64,000 bases of DNA, taken from assembly GCA_964594075.1 (NCBI GenBank), contig CAZQKW010000002.1, positions 68,674-132,673 of the forward strand. The letters are read 5' to 3'. The notes beneath the pieces were generated by a model. That model ran no database searches. It saw only the letters and a list, made by a program, of their open reading frames with translations, and was not told the DNA's origin. Shown here one piece after another: positions 1 through 8,426 of the stretch. The stretch comes from CAZQKW01 sp964594075. Lineage in GTDB: Bacteria; Desulfobacterota; WTBG01; CAIYCZ01. The position numbers and the translations under genes were made by a program. Numbering within the stretch: position 1 is the stretch's first letter; each line of letters starts with the position of its first letter.

Positions 1-94
1 GCGCGTCCCCATTCAGCCGAAACCAAAAAAGCATAATTTAAAATATCTTGAAACGAAAAAGAAGAAAATGGGACATATACTTGATTTTGATTAA
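1..94 (+). CDS. ribBA: ribBA C-terminal end (partial, cut by window edge)
   Basis: The frame beginning at base 2 encodes about 30 residues and stops at 92-94. It carries RVPIQ, then HNLKYLETKKKKMGH, which matches the conserved tail of the GTP cyclohydrolase II half of RibBA (RVPLEIPPNxxNLRYLKTKxEKLGH). The protein makes the riboflavin precursors from GTP and ribulose-5-phosphate. The gene directly precedes ribH, the usual rib operon order. Only the tail is visible, so the call rests on this motif plus context. Confidence 0.72.
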   Translation, partial: RVPIQPKPKKHNLKYLETKKKKMGHILDFD

Positions 95-203
95 GAAAAT
101 GACTGAGGATTCAAGGGATCACGGATTCCCGTGTGGATGTTACATTGCACGTGCACTCTCGTATCCTCAAAGCCCGGAACTTTTATACTAAAAAGGAGAT
201 CGT

Positions 204-671
204 ATGAGCAAAACATATGAAGGAAAATTAATCGCAAAGGATTATAAATTTGCATTAATTGTCAGCCGTTTCAACGATTTTATCGTGCGTAAACTTCTTG
301 AAGGTGCTCTGGATGCGCTCCAGCGCCATGGGGCCGAAGATAAGAACATTGCAATTATCAAAGTTCCCGGCGCATTTGAAATACCGCTCATCGCTAAAAA
401 GCTGGCAAAGTCCGGCACGTATGATGCCGTAATCTGTCTGGGGGCAGTCATCCGCGGGTCAACACCGCATTTTGAATATGTGGCTGCAGAAGTTTCCAAG
501 GGGATAGCCATGGTAAATCTTGAAACCGAGGTGCCGGTAACATTTGGCGTCCTGACTACTGATAATATTGAACAGGCAATTGAACGCGCAGGAAGTAAAG
601 CGGGTAATAAAGGTTGGGATGCTGCAATGTCAGCCATCGAAATGGTAAATTTGATCGCTGAGATGCGTTAG
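204..671 (+). CDS. ribH: 6,7-dimethyl-8-ribityllumazine synthase
   Basis: This enzyme condenses 5-amino-6-ribitylamino-uracil with 3,4-dihydroxy-2-butanone-4-phosphate, the penultimate step of riboflavin synthesis in the cytoplasm. The 155-residue length is typical. Visible family motifs are SRFNDFI near residue 22, the VPGAFEIP loop near 55, GAVIRGSTPHFEYV near 82 including the active-site His, and FGVLTTDNIEQAIERAG near 115. An AAAAAGGAGAT ribosome-binding site lies just before the ATG. It follows ribBA and precedes nusB by about 20 bases, the common ribBA-ribH-nusB order, so the three are probably cotranscribed. The supply of flavin fits a genome section dense in flavoproteins. Confidence 0.97.
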   Translation: MSKTYEGKLIAKDYKFALIVSRFNDFIVRKLLEGALDALQRHGAEDKNIAIIKVPGAFEIPLIAKKLAKSGTYDAVICLGAVIRGSTPHFEYVAAEVSKGIAMVNLETEVPVTFGVLTTDNIEQAIERAGSKAGNKGWDAAMSAIEMVNLIAEMR

Positions 672-691
672 TTCTGTTTGAGGAGCGTTTG

Positions 692-1114
692 GTGGGAACG
701 AGAAGAAAATCAAGAGAAATTGCCATTCAGATTCTCTACCAGCTCGAAATTAATGAAACTGATATTGACGACGCGGTTTCCACATACTGGGACGCATACG
801 ATCCGTCACCAGATCTCAAAGAATTTTCTTCCCATATTTTAAAAGGCGTATTTCGCCATCGTAAAGAGATTGACTCACTAATCAGTAAAACCTCCAATCA
901 CTGGTCATTACGGCGCATGCCTCCCGTTGACCGCAGTATTCTGCGTGCTGCAATATTTGAAATTCTGTATTGCCCCGATATACCGATTAAAGTGTCAATT
1001 GACGAAGCTATCGAACTGGCCAAAAAATATGGCACTGAAAAATCAAGCGCATTTATTAACGGCATACTTGATAAGATTGCCCACCAATATCCTGACAAGA
1101 AGCTTTCCGCATAA
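692..1114 (+). CDS. nusB: Transcription antitermination factor NusB
   Basis: A small all-helical RNA-binding protein of about 140 residues, the usual NusB size; with NusE (S10) it binds boxA RNA to support antitermination of rRNA operons. Family features are the basic start GTRRKSREIAIQILYQLE, the central HWSLRRMPPVDRSILRAAIFEIL and the ending VSIDEAIELAKKYGTEKSSAFINGILDKIA. The frame could start at TTG 689, but GTG 692 sits at a better distance from the GAGGAG box at about 679-684, so it is preferred. It is the last gene of the rib-nusB run; the next gene lies about 190 bases further on. Confidence 0.95.
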   Translation: MGTRRKSREIAIQILYQLEINETDIDDAVSTYWDAYDPSPDLKEFSSHILKGVFRHRKEIDSLISKTSNHWSLRRMPPVDRSILRAAIFEILYCPDIPIKVSIDEAIELAKKYGTEKSSAFINGILDKIAHQYPDKKLSA

Positions 1115-1302
1115 TTTCTTAATCTCAAAGCTCATAGAAAGCGCAGACTTATTTTAGAACCACAACAAATAATTGCTGTGGAAATACTTCCGGCACGCAG
1201 AGCTAATTAGAATTATGGGAAAAGTGGAGCCTTTATGTCCACGATTATAATCGGGACAGCAGTTCTTTTTTTAAACAATCCTCCTCCCTATTGGGCTAAG
1301 CA

Positions 1303-1701
1303 ATGAAAGAACTAACAGTAAAGACCAGCAGCAAAATTCAAATGATTGATATTACCCGAGAGATTCAAGAGCTTGTGCGCCAAAGCAAACTTCAACAGGG
1401 AATCTGTATAGTGTTTGTTCCCCACACGACTGCTGCTGTTACCATAAATGAAAATGCTGATCCTGCAGTCATCCATGACATTATCGACGAACTGAGTAAA
1501 GTTATTCCGCAGCAGGATAATTATCGGCACGTGGAAGGCAATTCAGCTGCGCATATCAAAACCACTATTGTCGGTTGTTCTCAAGCAATTATAATCGAAG
1601 ATGGCCGTCTTCAGCTCGGCACCTGGCAGTCGATTTTCTTTTGCGAATTTGACGGCCCACGCCATAGAAAGGTGTGGGTGAAAATCATAACAAGTGAATA
1701 G
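1303..1701 (+). CDS. YjbQ / UPF0047 family protein
   Basis: A 132-residue single-domain protein of the YjbQ (UPF0047) family. The signature is clear: IVFVPHTTAAVTINENADPAV near residue 46, then HVEGNSAAHIKTTIVG near 80 with the metal-site histidines, and LGTWQSIFFCEFDGPRHRKVWV at the end. Some family members show weak thiamine-phosphate synthase activity, but the physiological role is unsettled, so no symbol is given. The ATG overlaps the TGA of a 23-codon upstream frame (ATGA at 1303-1306), which may only be chance. No strong ribosome-binding site is seen. Next to tatD-like hydrolase, same strand. Confidence 0.88.
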   Translation: MKELTVKTSSKIQMIDITREIQELVRQSKLQQGICIVFVPHTTAAVTINENADPAVIHDIIDELSKVIPQQDNYRHVEGNSAAHIKTTIVGCSQAIIIEDGRLQLGTWQSIFFCEFDGPRHRKVWVKIITSE

Positions 1702-1868
1702 GTAAAAAGAGAAAAAGGTCAAAAGGTTAAAAGCATGGTTGAGAAACAATGATTTGAAAATTTGGAAGGTTGGAAGCGACCTGCTTATTGTCAGTAGAAA
1801 TACGACGAACCTTTTAACCTTTGTTGAGGTTTTGCCTTTTATCCTTTTTGCCTTCACTTTTTTAGCCT

Positions 1869-2636
1869 ATGTACATTGATTCCCACACTCACCTTGAGAT
1901 GCCCGACTATGATCATGATCGTGATGCAATGATTATGCGGGCATTGGATCAGGGGATTGAAAAAGTAATAACCGTTGGCATTGACAAAAAAGAATGTGAA
2001 CAGGCGCTGGAACTCGCCGCTGCCTATTCTTTTATTTTTGTTGCCCTTGGTCTGCATCCGCACAATGCTAAAAAAAGTGATAACAACTTTTTTGACTTTA
2101 TAAAAAAACATTCCCGGCACAAACAGGTAGTGGCTCTTGGCGAGATGGGATTGGATTTTTTTAAAAACTGGTCTCCACGGAATGACCAGATCAAGTGCTT
2201 TCATGACCAACTTGCTCTCGCACGCGAATTAAAGCTCCCTGTAATTATTCACGACCGCGATGCTCATGAAGAAACGCTGCAGATTTTAAGGGAAGAACGG
2301 GTATGGGAAACCGGCGGGGTTATTCACTGCTTTTCCGGCGACTATAAAATGGCTGCCAGCTGTATTAATATGGGATTTTTTATCTCAATCCCCGGAACTA
2401 TTACGTTCAAGAATGCTGCAATTCTACAGGAAGTTGTAAAAAAAATACCCTTAGAAAGCATCCTCATCGAGACCGATTCACCATTTCTTGCCCCTGTTCC
2501 ATTTCGTGGCAAGCGTAATGAACCGGCATATGTGCGCTATGTTGCCGCAAAAATAGCGGAGATTAAAAAAGTTCCCTTGGAAACAGTGGCATCAGTAACC
2601 ACCGATAATGCCATGAAACTCTTTAGTTTTGATTAA
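1869..2636 (+). CDS. TatD family metal-dependent hydrolase
   Basis: A 255-residue TIM-barrel hydrolase of the TatD family, which includes metal-dependent 3'-5' DNases and some D-aminoacyl-tRNA deacylases. Metal ligands are visible in order: DSHTHLE at residues 4-10, the GEMGLDF glutamate near 94, HDRD near 131, HCFSGDY near 155 and ETDSPFLAP near 202. The length and the closing RNEPAYVRYVAAKIAEIK are standard. No good Shine-Dalgarno sequence precedes the ATG, and there is no better internal start before the essential HTH motif. It lies in a same-strand run but 167 bases from yjbQ; that gap is A-rich and gene-free. The exact substrate cannot be told from sequence. Confidence 0.92.
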   Translation: MYIDSHTHLEMPDYDHDRDAMIMRALDQGIEKVITVGIDKKECEQALELAAAYSFIFVALGLHPHNAKKSDNNFFDFIKKHSRHKQVVALGEMGLDFFKNWSPRNDQIKCFHDQLALARELKLPVIIHDRDAHEETLQILREERVWETGGVIHCFSGDYKMAASCINMGFFISIPGTITFKNAAILQEVVKKIPLESILIETDSPFLAPVPFRGKRNEPAYVRYVAAKIAEIKKVPLETVASVTTDNAMKLFSFD

Positions 2637-2737
2637 CTCTCGGCAGGCAATAGAAAAAATAGAATAATATTACCGCTGAATATCTGTTCGCCTCTTTTCG
2701 AAAGTCTGCGGCTAAAGCTGCACCTGCATATGTTATC

Positions 2738-3733
2738 TTATCCAAAGCTGAATCCCGGAACATCAATTCCTGACGTTATGCCGGTTATCGCTTCATTTTC
2801 AAAATCAAATAAGATTCCTTCTTTGCCTGCACACGCTATAATCATCTGCTGTGAGGCGGTTACCTCCCCAATAACAGTTGCAACAATTTTCGTGTCTGCA
2901 AACCTATTGATTATTGATTGTGTTTTTCCTTTATCAGCGCAGAGTATGAAGCCGTAACTCAAAAATGCCTTAAGCCAGTCAATGATAGGAAAGTCCTGTG
3001 GTTTGGGAATTCTGTCAATATCTACAAAGGCGCCCTTGTGTGATGTTTCCAGTAATAGCGCAATTGTCCCTAACAGGCCGCCATTGCTTACGTCTTTTGC
3101 GGTTTCACACAAAGACATTGCTGCAAGCTGCGGCAATATCTCAAGACGATCAAGCACCTGCTGTGAATTTTTCCCCGAATTGGTATCCCAGCTTATGACC
3201 GGCTTGCACTGATATCCCTTCCCTTCAAGATCTACGGCGAATATAAGATCCTGCCCTTCCCGTGCGTTATTGCTTAACAGTAGCTTTTTAGCAACGCCGA
3301 GTATGGCAACAGAAAGAGAAACCTCGCGTGTATCCGGATGCACATGTCCCCCAACCATGGGAACCCGAAATTTTTCACAGCCTTTTTGGATTCCCCGCAT
3401 GATCTCGTCATAATATCTTGAATCATTAATGCCAACAACATTGACCATTGCAAGCGGCCGTCCGCCCATTGCGTAAATATCGTTAACGCTCGCCATGACC
3501 GATGCCTTGCCGGCTGCGTAAGGGTTTGCTTCAATCAGACCAGACCAGATGCCCTCTGCAGCCAGCAATAGATATTCATCCTTATATTGAATAACTGCAG
3601 CATCTTCACCAAAATCTGCTATGGTTAAGCCAAAGTCAGCAACCGGCGCAAGCAAAGAAGTAGCACGGTAAATGTTTCTCTTGCGTGTCAGTCCGGGGTA
3701 GTTTCTAATATCATTGATAATATCAGTAAGCAT
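2738..3733 (-). CDS. sll0787-family AIR-synthase-like protein (Nit1C cluster)
   Basis: About 331 residues with the fold of the AIR synthase/ThiL/SelD/HypE ATP-binding superfamily. The start TDIINDIRNYPGLTRKR, the acidic GEDAAVIQ near residue 43, the VNDIYAMGGRP metal/ATP loop near 83, and TAKDVSNGGLLGTIALLLE near 210 are all visible. The best-known group of this type that sits beside a GNAT and a radical SAM gene is the sll0787 family of the Nit1C nitrilase clusters. A longer GTG start at 3763 exists; ATG 3733 is preferred because a GGGGAAG box precedes it and it matches where the family begins. It is not SelD: no Cys/Sec-containing N-terminal loop is seen. Biochemical role unknown; ATP-dependent phosphorylation is an inference from the fold. 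Confidence 0.82.
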   Translation of the reverse strand: MLTDIINDIRNYPGLTRKRNIYRATSLLAPVADFGLTIADFGEDAAVIQYKDEYLLLAAEGIWSGLIEANPYAAGKASVMASVNDIYAMGGRPLAMVNVVGINDSRYYDEIMRGIQKGCEKFRVPMVGGHVHPDTREVSLSVAILGVAKKLLLSNNAREGQDLIFAVDLEGKGYQCKPVISWDTNSGKNSQQVLDRLEILPQLAAMSLCETAKDVSNGGLLGTIALLLETSHKGAFVDIDRIPKPQDFPIIDWLKAFLSYGFILCADKGKTQSIINRFADTKIVATVIGEVTASQQMIIACAGKEGILFDFENEAITGITSGIDVPGFSFG

Positions 3734-3823
3734 CGCATTCTTCCCCAGAAGCTCAATGGCCACCAGCTTTCAGCCCTCAGCCTTAAGTATAAAGCTTTGA
3801 CTGGCTGTTGACGGCTCATAGCT

Positions 3824-4258
3824 TCAGTTTAGTTTTGCCTCCATGAGTTGATGTGGTTCGCCATGATAAGTAAAACACTCCCCTCGCGGCGTCCATTTCA
3901 AACGTTTAAATAATGGAACATTTTTCTTTTGGATTCGCGCCATAAACTTTTCAGCGCCATTCTCTTTGACAATTTCCATAGCTTTCCGTATAAGAAGCAT
4001 TCCAACTCTTCCCCGATACTGTTTTAACACCGCCAATCTACTGCCAAACCATATATTATCATTCGCTTTATGAACTCGTACCGTGCCAACAACTTTATTG
4101 TTATAGAGGGCCACAATGTGAATTGCACAGCGGTCATATTTATCACGGTCATTTTTTTTAAACAACTTTTGTTCGTTGACAAAAATTTCCTTGCGAAGTG
4201 CAAAACTCTCCAGCAATTCTTCTCTATTTTTAACGGGACGGCAAATTATTTCACGCAT
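3824..4258 (-). CDS. GNAT acetyltransferase, MSMEG_0567/sll0786 family
   Basis: A 144-residue GNAT-fold protein. Motif A is visible as SRLAVLKQYRGRVGMLLIRKAME near residue 73, preceded by KVVGTVRVH; the C-terminal PLFKRLKWTPRGECFTYHGEPHQLM matches the tail of the sll0786-type Nit1C acetyltransferases. Acetyl-CoA would be the donor; the acceptor is unknown. It lies 90 bases upstream of the AIR-synthase-like gene on the same strand and is separated by 396 gene-free bases from the radical SAM gene, so it may have its own promoter. In Nit1C clusters this gene was linked to nitrogen starvation; nothing in the local DNA shows such control. Confidence 0.83.
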   Translation of the reverse strand: MREIICRPVKNREELLESFALRKEIFVNEQKLFKKNDRDKYDRCAIHIVALYNNKVVGTVRVHKANDNIWFGSRLAVLKQYRGRVGMLLIRKAMEIVKENGAEKFMARIQKKNVPLFKRLKWTPRGECFTYHGEPHQLMEAKLN

Positions 4259-4654
4259 AATGAGCTTTCAACTATCAGCGGTCGGCCTTCAGTTTTTTCA
4301 TAAATATTCAGTAATTTTGGTCAATCGATGTTCGGTTTCGCGAAACGCTGAAGTTTTCCATAATTTTACATTATAAGCCAACAACAAATGGTATTACAAT
4401 GTACGTGCTGAGCCATAGCTATTTAAAGAACGTGTACCAACTCTGCATCGCCATTTCTACAACCGCCTTCGGCAATATTGGCAGTAATAAAAGCACATGA
4501 ATGTCTAATCTGTTTTGCGAGCCCATAGATTTATTCTATTAAAAATACAGACAAAGATTTAGACACATTCAAAGTTAACATGTAATTTTTGGGACAAGTC
4601 TTTCATATTATTTATTGGGGCTGATTGCTGAAAGCTGAGTACTACATAGCATAT
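4259..4654. other. Gene-free interval between GNAT and radical SAM genes
   Basis: About 396 bases, AT-rich, with no open frame resembling a protein on either strand and no strong hairpin-plus-T-run terminator. It may hold the promoter of the GNAT gene, which is transcribed leftward from 4258, but no clear -35/-10 pair was identified. The stretch breaks what is otherwise a close run of minus-strand genes, so part of a Nit1C-type cluster could have been lost here; no remnant of a nitrilase reading frame is recognisable. Confidence 0.5.
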
Positions 4655-5716
4655 TCATGCAAACAAACATATTGATGAGCACGCACCGCATTTGACACAC
4701 CCTGCTTTAAAAGCATCGGTGGATAAGCCGTATTTTTTTAACAATACACCTGTTTGTTGATAAACACGGACCATGGCGTCAGGGTCCGGTGGTCGTGCTG
4801 ATTCAAGGGGGGTTCCGGGGACAGGCCTTAATGGCAGCACATAGGGAAATACACCTAATTCGCACAGTAGTTCAGCGCCCTCAATAATGCTTTTTTCATC
4901 TTCTTCCAGACCGGCAATAATAAAACTGCTCACTTGATTCATTCCAAAAACTGAGACGGCATGTTTCCAGGCAGATATAAAACTATCAAATCCAAACGCT
5001 GCTTTAGACGGTGCAAAGCGTTTGAGTGCGGTGCGATCAAAACTCTCAATATGTATTCCGACTGTGTCTGCACCCGCATTTTTCAGCCACTCAATATAAT
5101 TCATATTGGAAGGCGGACAGATCTGAACGTGAATCGGTAAATTGGTTTCCTTTTTAATTGCCGCAATGCACCGTGCAAGATGGCAAACTGTTTCTCTCTC
5201 GGAAATGCGTATTCCTGTGGTAAGGGTTGCGTGAGTGACGTTATCCAGAAGCTTTGCATGCTTCGCAACGAGAGCAAGGGCTTCAGGATGTTTTTCCAAA
5301 ACCGTATGATGGTTTCTCAGCGAGATACCAATTCCACAGAAAGCGCATGTATCTTTGCTCTGCCAGTATAAACAATCCTGATATACGGTGGTTGCAAAAC
5401 AATCCTTTCCGTGAACCAACGCAAGTTTATCAAAAAAAATTCCGTCAGGCGTCTTTAAACCATAAAAACAAGGTCTTCGCGGTAAATAAACTTTTTCTAT
5501 TACTGTGCCATCACGAAACAGAAATAGTGAGCCATTACTTGATTTTATTTCAAAGGGCGAACTGGCAACATAGCTGCTTTCCGTGGGGACGTTGAGAAAT
5601 CGGCCGTTTAAAATTATAACCACACCCTCGGCAGGCCCTGCTCCACCTCTCCTGCGTGGCAGATCCGGCGGTGTTCTGACGCCCAGACTTTGCAGTTCAA
5701 CATGAAGATAATTCAT
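4655..5716 (-). CDS. Radical SAM protein, MSMEG_0568 family (Nit1C cluster)
   Basis: About 353 residues. The N-terminus ELQSLGVRTPPDLPRRRGGAGPAEG is the hallmark of the MSMEG_0568/sll0785 radical SAM family. The cluster-binding cysteines are spaced C-x8-C-x2-C (QDCLYWQSKDTCAFCGIG, near residue 118), not the classical CxxxCxxC. LTTGIRISERE and a glutamate-rich IAGLEEDEKSIIEGAELL follow, typical of the SAM barrel, and a C-terminal GCVKCGACSSIC could hold an auxiliary FeS cluster. Start: ATG 5716 was chosen over TTG 5731 because it begins where the family does. It follows the ABC ATPase by about 20 bases and is probably cotranscribed with the transporter. The reaction is unknown. Confidence 0.88.
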   Translation of the reverse strand: MNYLHVELQSLGVRTPPDLPRRRGGAGPAEGVVIILNGRFLNVPTESSYVASSPFEIKSSNGSLFLFRDGTVIEKVYLPRRPCFYGLKTPDGIFFDKLALVHGKDCFATTVYQDCLYWQSKDTCAFCGIGISLRNHHTVLEKHPEALALVAKHAKLLDNVTHATLTTGIRISERETVCHLARCIAAIKKETNLPIHVQICPPSNMNYIEWLKNAGADTVGIHIESFDRTALKRFAPSKAAFGFDSFISAWKHAVSVFGMNQVSSFIIAGLEEDEKSIIEGAELLCELGVFPYVLPLRPVPGTPLESARPPDPDAMVRVYQQTGVLLKKYGLSTDAFKAGCVKCGACSSICLFA

Positions 5717-5735
5717 AAAATAATTGATCAATGCC

Positions 5736-6527
5736 TTAGGCGAAAGGACCGGTCTTTTCAGATCTGTCCGGTGAGGTTCTTTCGCGATGCAAAAAATCTA
5801 ATATTTCTTTTCGATACTGGTTGAATTCAGTGCTGGTTCGGTCCCTGGGCAAAGGGATGGCAATTTCCTGTGAAAATTTAATGGTGCCAGGTCGTTTCGA
5901 CAAACCTATTACTCGATTGCTTAAGAACACAGCCTCATCAATATTGTGGGTAACAAACAATACTGTTTTGTTTGAATCTTGCCAAACACTGAGCAAAAAT
6001 TCCTGCAGTGTATTGCGGGTCTGTGAATCAAGAGAACCAAATGGTTCGTCCATCAAAATAATTGCAGGATTGGTAATAAGCGTTCTGGCTATTGCGACTC
6101 GCTGTTTCATGCCGCCGGACAGTTCTTTAGGATATTTATCTTCAAACCCATCCATGCCAAAATTGTGAATGTATTTCCGGGCGCGCTGCCTGCGTTCTGA
6201 TTTAGGTATCCCCTTAAGCTCAAGTCCAAATTCAATATTCTCGCTCACAGTCCGCCACGGGAATAGCGCATACTCCTGAAAAACAAACCCGACGCGGCTC
6301 CATGGTTCGGCGAGTTGTTCCCCGTTAAACAACATTTCACCCGCTGAGTGTTGTTCCAAACCGGCAATAATTCTGAGCAGGGTTGTCTTACCGCAACCAC
6401 TGGGACCGATGATGGACAGAAACTCGCCGTTCCGCACCGCCAGATTAATATTATTTAGTGCCTGAATAGTTTGCTGGGTCTCAGGATCAATATATGTCTT
6501 GGAAAGATTTATTAGTTCAAGAACCAT
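5736..6527 (-). CDS. ABC transporter ATPase, nitrate/sulfonate/taurine (SsuB/TauB) type
   Basis: A 263-residue nucleotide-binding subunit. Walker A GPSGCGKTTLL near residue 38, Q-loop FQEYALFPW near 85, signature LSGGMKQRVAIARTL near 136 and Walker B AIILMDEPFGSLD near 156 are all present. The SxxYALFPWRTVxENIEFGLELKG region is characteristic of the SsuB/TauB/ThiY-importer class. TTG/ATG starts at 6539, 6533 and 6527 are possible and none has a convincing ribosome-binding site; 6527 gives MVLELINLSKTY, the normal family start. Downstream of the permease, upstream of the radical SAM gene. It energises uptake of a small anionic or nitrogen/sulfur-containing compound that the sequence does not identify. 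Confidence 0.93.
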   Translation of the reverse strand: MVLELINLSKTYIDPETQQTIQALNNINLAVRNGEFLSIIGPSGCGKTTLLRIIAGLEQHSAGEMLFNGEQLAEPWSRVGFVFQEYALFPWRTVSENIEFGLELKGIPKSERRQRARKYIHNFGMDGFEDKYPKELSGGMKQRVAIARTLITNPAIILMDEPFGSLDSQTRNTLQEFLLSVWQDSNKTVLFVTHNIDEAVFLSNRVIGLSKRPGTIKFSQEIAIPLPRDRTSTEFNQYRKEILDFLHRERTSPDRSEKTGPFA

Positions 6528-6605
6528 GATCATTATCAAGGGTTAAAAGGCAACTCAATCAAAGGTCAAAAGAAATGGCATTTACTTTTCTGCCTCTTAC
6601 CTCTA

Positions 6606-7373
6606 TTACCTCCATCTGAGCAATTTCGATTCAAAACGCCGCACGCCGACATCAAGAAGATACCCTAACAGCCCGATCGCTACCATACCGGCTATTACCA
6701 AATCGGGGCGCTGAATATCGCGGGCAACCATAATCATATAGCCAAGCCCGTAGCCACTTTTTACTCCCGTAAATTCGGCAGCAACCAGCGTCATCCAGCC
6801 AATGCCCAAGCCAATGCGTGCTCCGGTGAAGATTGACGGCGTTGAGCCGGGTATTAATACTTTTAAAAAGATAATCTTCTCTGTCGCCCCGAGGGTTTTT
6901 GCCGCCTCAATGAGCCTTTTTTCAACCGAGAGCACACCTGAAATAGTGCTTAATAATATTGGGAAAAAGCAACCTAAAAATATTATGAAGGTAGCAGATT
7001 GAAAACCGATACCAAACCAGATGATGGCCAGCGGAATCCAGGCAAGAGGCGGTATAGGACGAATTACTTCAATAACGGGAGTAAGCATTATTCTTAAAAC
7101 GGCATATCTGCCGACCACAATCCCCAGAGGAACAGCAGTCACCAATGCGGCTAAAAAACCTGAACCAACCCGTAAAAGACTCTCAAAGCAATGCAGAAAA
7201 AGACTGCTGCCGGGTGGAAGTCCGAAAACTATCAGTTCTCTCACGCCATTGAGAATTTGAATGGGAGAAGGGATTTTATGCGGCGGGAAAAAGCCCCATG
7301 AAGAAGCTATTTGCCATAAAACAAGCAGCACAAGGGGAAAAATGATTTTCAATTTCTCTGTAATATAATTCAT
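6606..7373 (-). CDS. ABC transporter permease, SsuC/TauC type
   Basis: About 255 residues with six predicted hydrophobic segments: PLVLLVLWQIASSW at the N-terminus, LAALVTAVPLGIVVG, a PPLAWIPLAIIWFGIG stretch, FIIFLGCFFPILLSTISGV, GWMTLVAAEF and IAGMVAIGLLGYLLD. The EAAKTLGATEKIIFLKVLIPGSTPSIFTGARIGLG loop is the EAA motif that docks the ATPase. The GTG at 7409 is possible; ATG 7373 has an AGGA box at a short distance and the usual family N-terminus. It lies between the substrate-binding lipoprotein gene and the ATPase gene, 50-80 bases apart, forming a complete importer. Confidence 0.93.
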   Translation of the reverse strand: MNYITEKLKIIFPLVLLVLWQIASSWGFFPPHKIPSPIQILNGVRELIVFGLPPGSSLFLHCFESLLRVGSGFLAALVTAVPLGIVVGRYAVLRIMLTPVIEVIRPIPPLAWIPLAIIWFGIGFQSATFIIFLGCFFPILLSTISGVLSVEKRLIEAAKTLGATEKIIFLKVLIPGSTPSIFTGARIGLGIGWMTLVAAEFTGVKSGYGLGYMIMVARDIQRPDLVIAGMVAIGLLGYLLDVGVRRFESKLLRWR

Positions 7374-7423
7374 TGTTCCTAAATTCCCCGGAACTGTTGT
7401 TTTAGGCACATCGACAAAACTAA

Positions 7424-8404
7424 TCAGGGAATGAAATTCTGTATTAAATCATTTTGTGACATTTCATTCTTTATATATTGAAGTTCCTTTAAAAAATTAA
7501 CAAACTCCATAACGTCTTCTTTGCTCAGTTCCCCGTCATACACAATAGCTGATAATGCAGTGACAACCGTATTCCGGTCCATTCCCGTATATTTGACGCC
7601 AATGTCTATAGATTCTTCACGATTGTTGGCAATAAAATCACAGGCACGTTTATGAACCTTTTGAAGTTTTTTTATACTATCCGGGTGTTCCCTCAAATAA
7701 TCATCCGCAACTATCATGACGCAACAGGGGTGATTCGGCCAGATATCATGCGACGTCATAACAACTTTTCCTGAACCACTGGTAATTGCCTTTGCAGGAT
7801 AGGGCTCCCAGACGATAAACGCATCTATATCGCCTTGGTTAAGTGCGGGAATCATCTCCGGAGGCTTTAGCACCAGCAGTTTTATTTTATTAAAGGGAAT
7901 ATCAGCATGTTTAAACGCCTTTCGCAAAAGAAAATCTTGCATTGTCGCATGGCCAGGAATCGTAACCACCCTGCCCTGCAAATCCGCGACCTTATTATAT
8001 GCTGCCGTATCCTTTACTACAATGGCAGACCCTTCCTGATTTACCTGAGCGATGCATTTAACTGCTGCTGTTCCGTTTGCTACTGCTGTTAAGACAGGTG
8101 ACAACCCCACATAGGCAACATCAAGCGCGTGCGCTGGAAAAGCACTCATAAGTTCTGGGCCGGCCTTGAATGCGCCCGTCATTTCAACGACTAAGCCCTC
8201 ATCTTTAAAATAATTTTTTTCTAAGGCTATAAAGGCAGGCAGATGATGAAGATCGCTTTGCAAATACCCGAGACGTAGTTTATTTGAATGTAATTGCCTC
8301 TGGGGGCAGGAACATAACAAAACTGAGCTCAAGCAAAGAATAATTGTTGTTGTAGAGATTACAATGCCAGCATAAACTCTCTGACAGTGGAAAAGTGAAG
8401 CCAT
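7424..8404 (-). CDS. ABC transporter substrate-binding lipoprotein, NMT1/SsuA-like
   Basis: About 326 residues with an N-terminal hydrophobic signal (AGIVISTTTIILCLSSVLLCSC) ending in cysteines that could serve as a lipobox, so it is probably a lipid-anchored periplasmic protein. The mature part reads as a NMT1/SsuA periplasmic-binding fold: LRLGYLQSDLHHLPAFIALEKNYFKDEGLVVE, FVWEPYPAKA and the DIWPNHPCCVMIVADDYLREHPDSIKKL element seen in nitrate/sulfonate/nitrile-type binding proteins. The TTG at 8413 is less likely than ATG 8404. The ligand is unknown; proximity to Nit1C genes suggests a nitrogen- or nitrile-containing compound (inference). Confidence 0.88.
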   Translation of the reverse strand: MASLFHCQRVYAGIVISTTTIILCLSSVLLCSCPQRQLHSNKLRLGYLQSDLHHLPAFIALEKNYFKDEGLVVEMTGAFKAGPELMSAFPAHALDVAYVGLSPVLTAVANGTAAVKCIAQVNQEGSAIVVKDTAAYNKVADLQGRVVTIPGHATMQDFLLRKAFKHADIPFNKIKLLVLKPPEMIPALNQGDIDAFIVWEPYPAKAITSGSGKVVMTSHDIWPNHPCCVMIVADDYLREHPDSIKKLQKVHKRACDFIANNREESIDIGVKYTGMDRNTVVTALSAIVYDGELSKEDVMEFVNFLKELQYIKNEMSQNDLIQNFIP

Positions 8405-8426
8405 ATTAAACAAGAGTTAATGTTAT

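Noticed and set aside
1234..1306. 23-codon frame before yjbQ as a leader peptide
   Set aside because: ATGA overlap with yjbQ is suggestive, but no ribosome-binding site or attenuator hairpins accompany it.
1718..1824. CAAAAGGTTAAAAG and CCTTTTAACCTTTG inverted repeat as a MITE
   Set aside because: Arms are short, A/T-rich and low in complexity; similar AAGGTCAAAAG text recurs elsewhere by composition.
2738..3763. AIR-synthase-like gene as SelD or HypE
   Set aside because: There is no N-terminal Cys/Sec loop of SelD and no C-terminal HypE PRxC cysteine; gene context matches sll0787 of Nit1C clusters.
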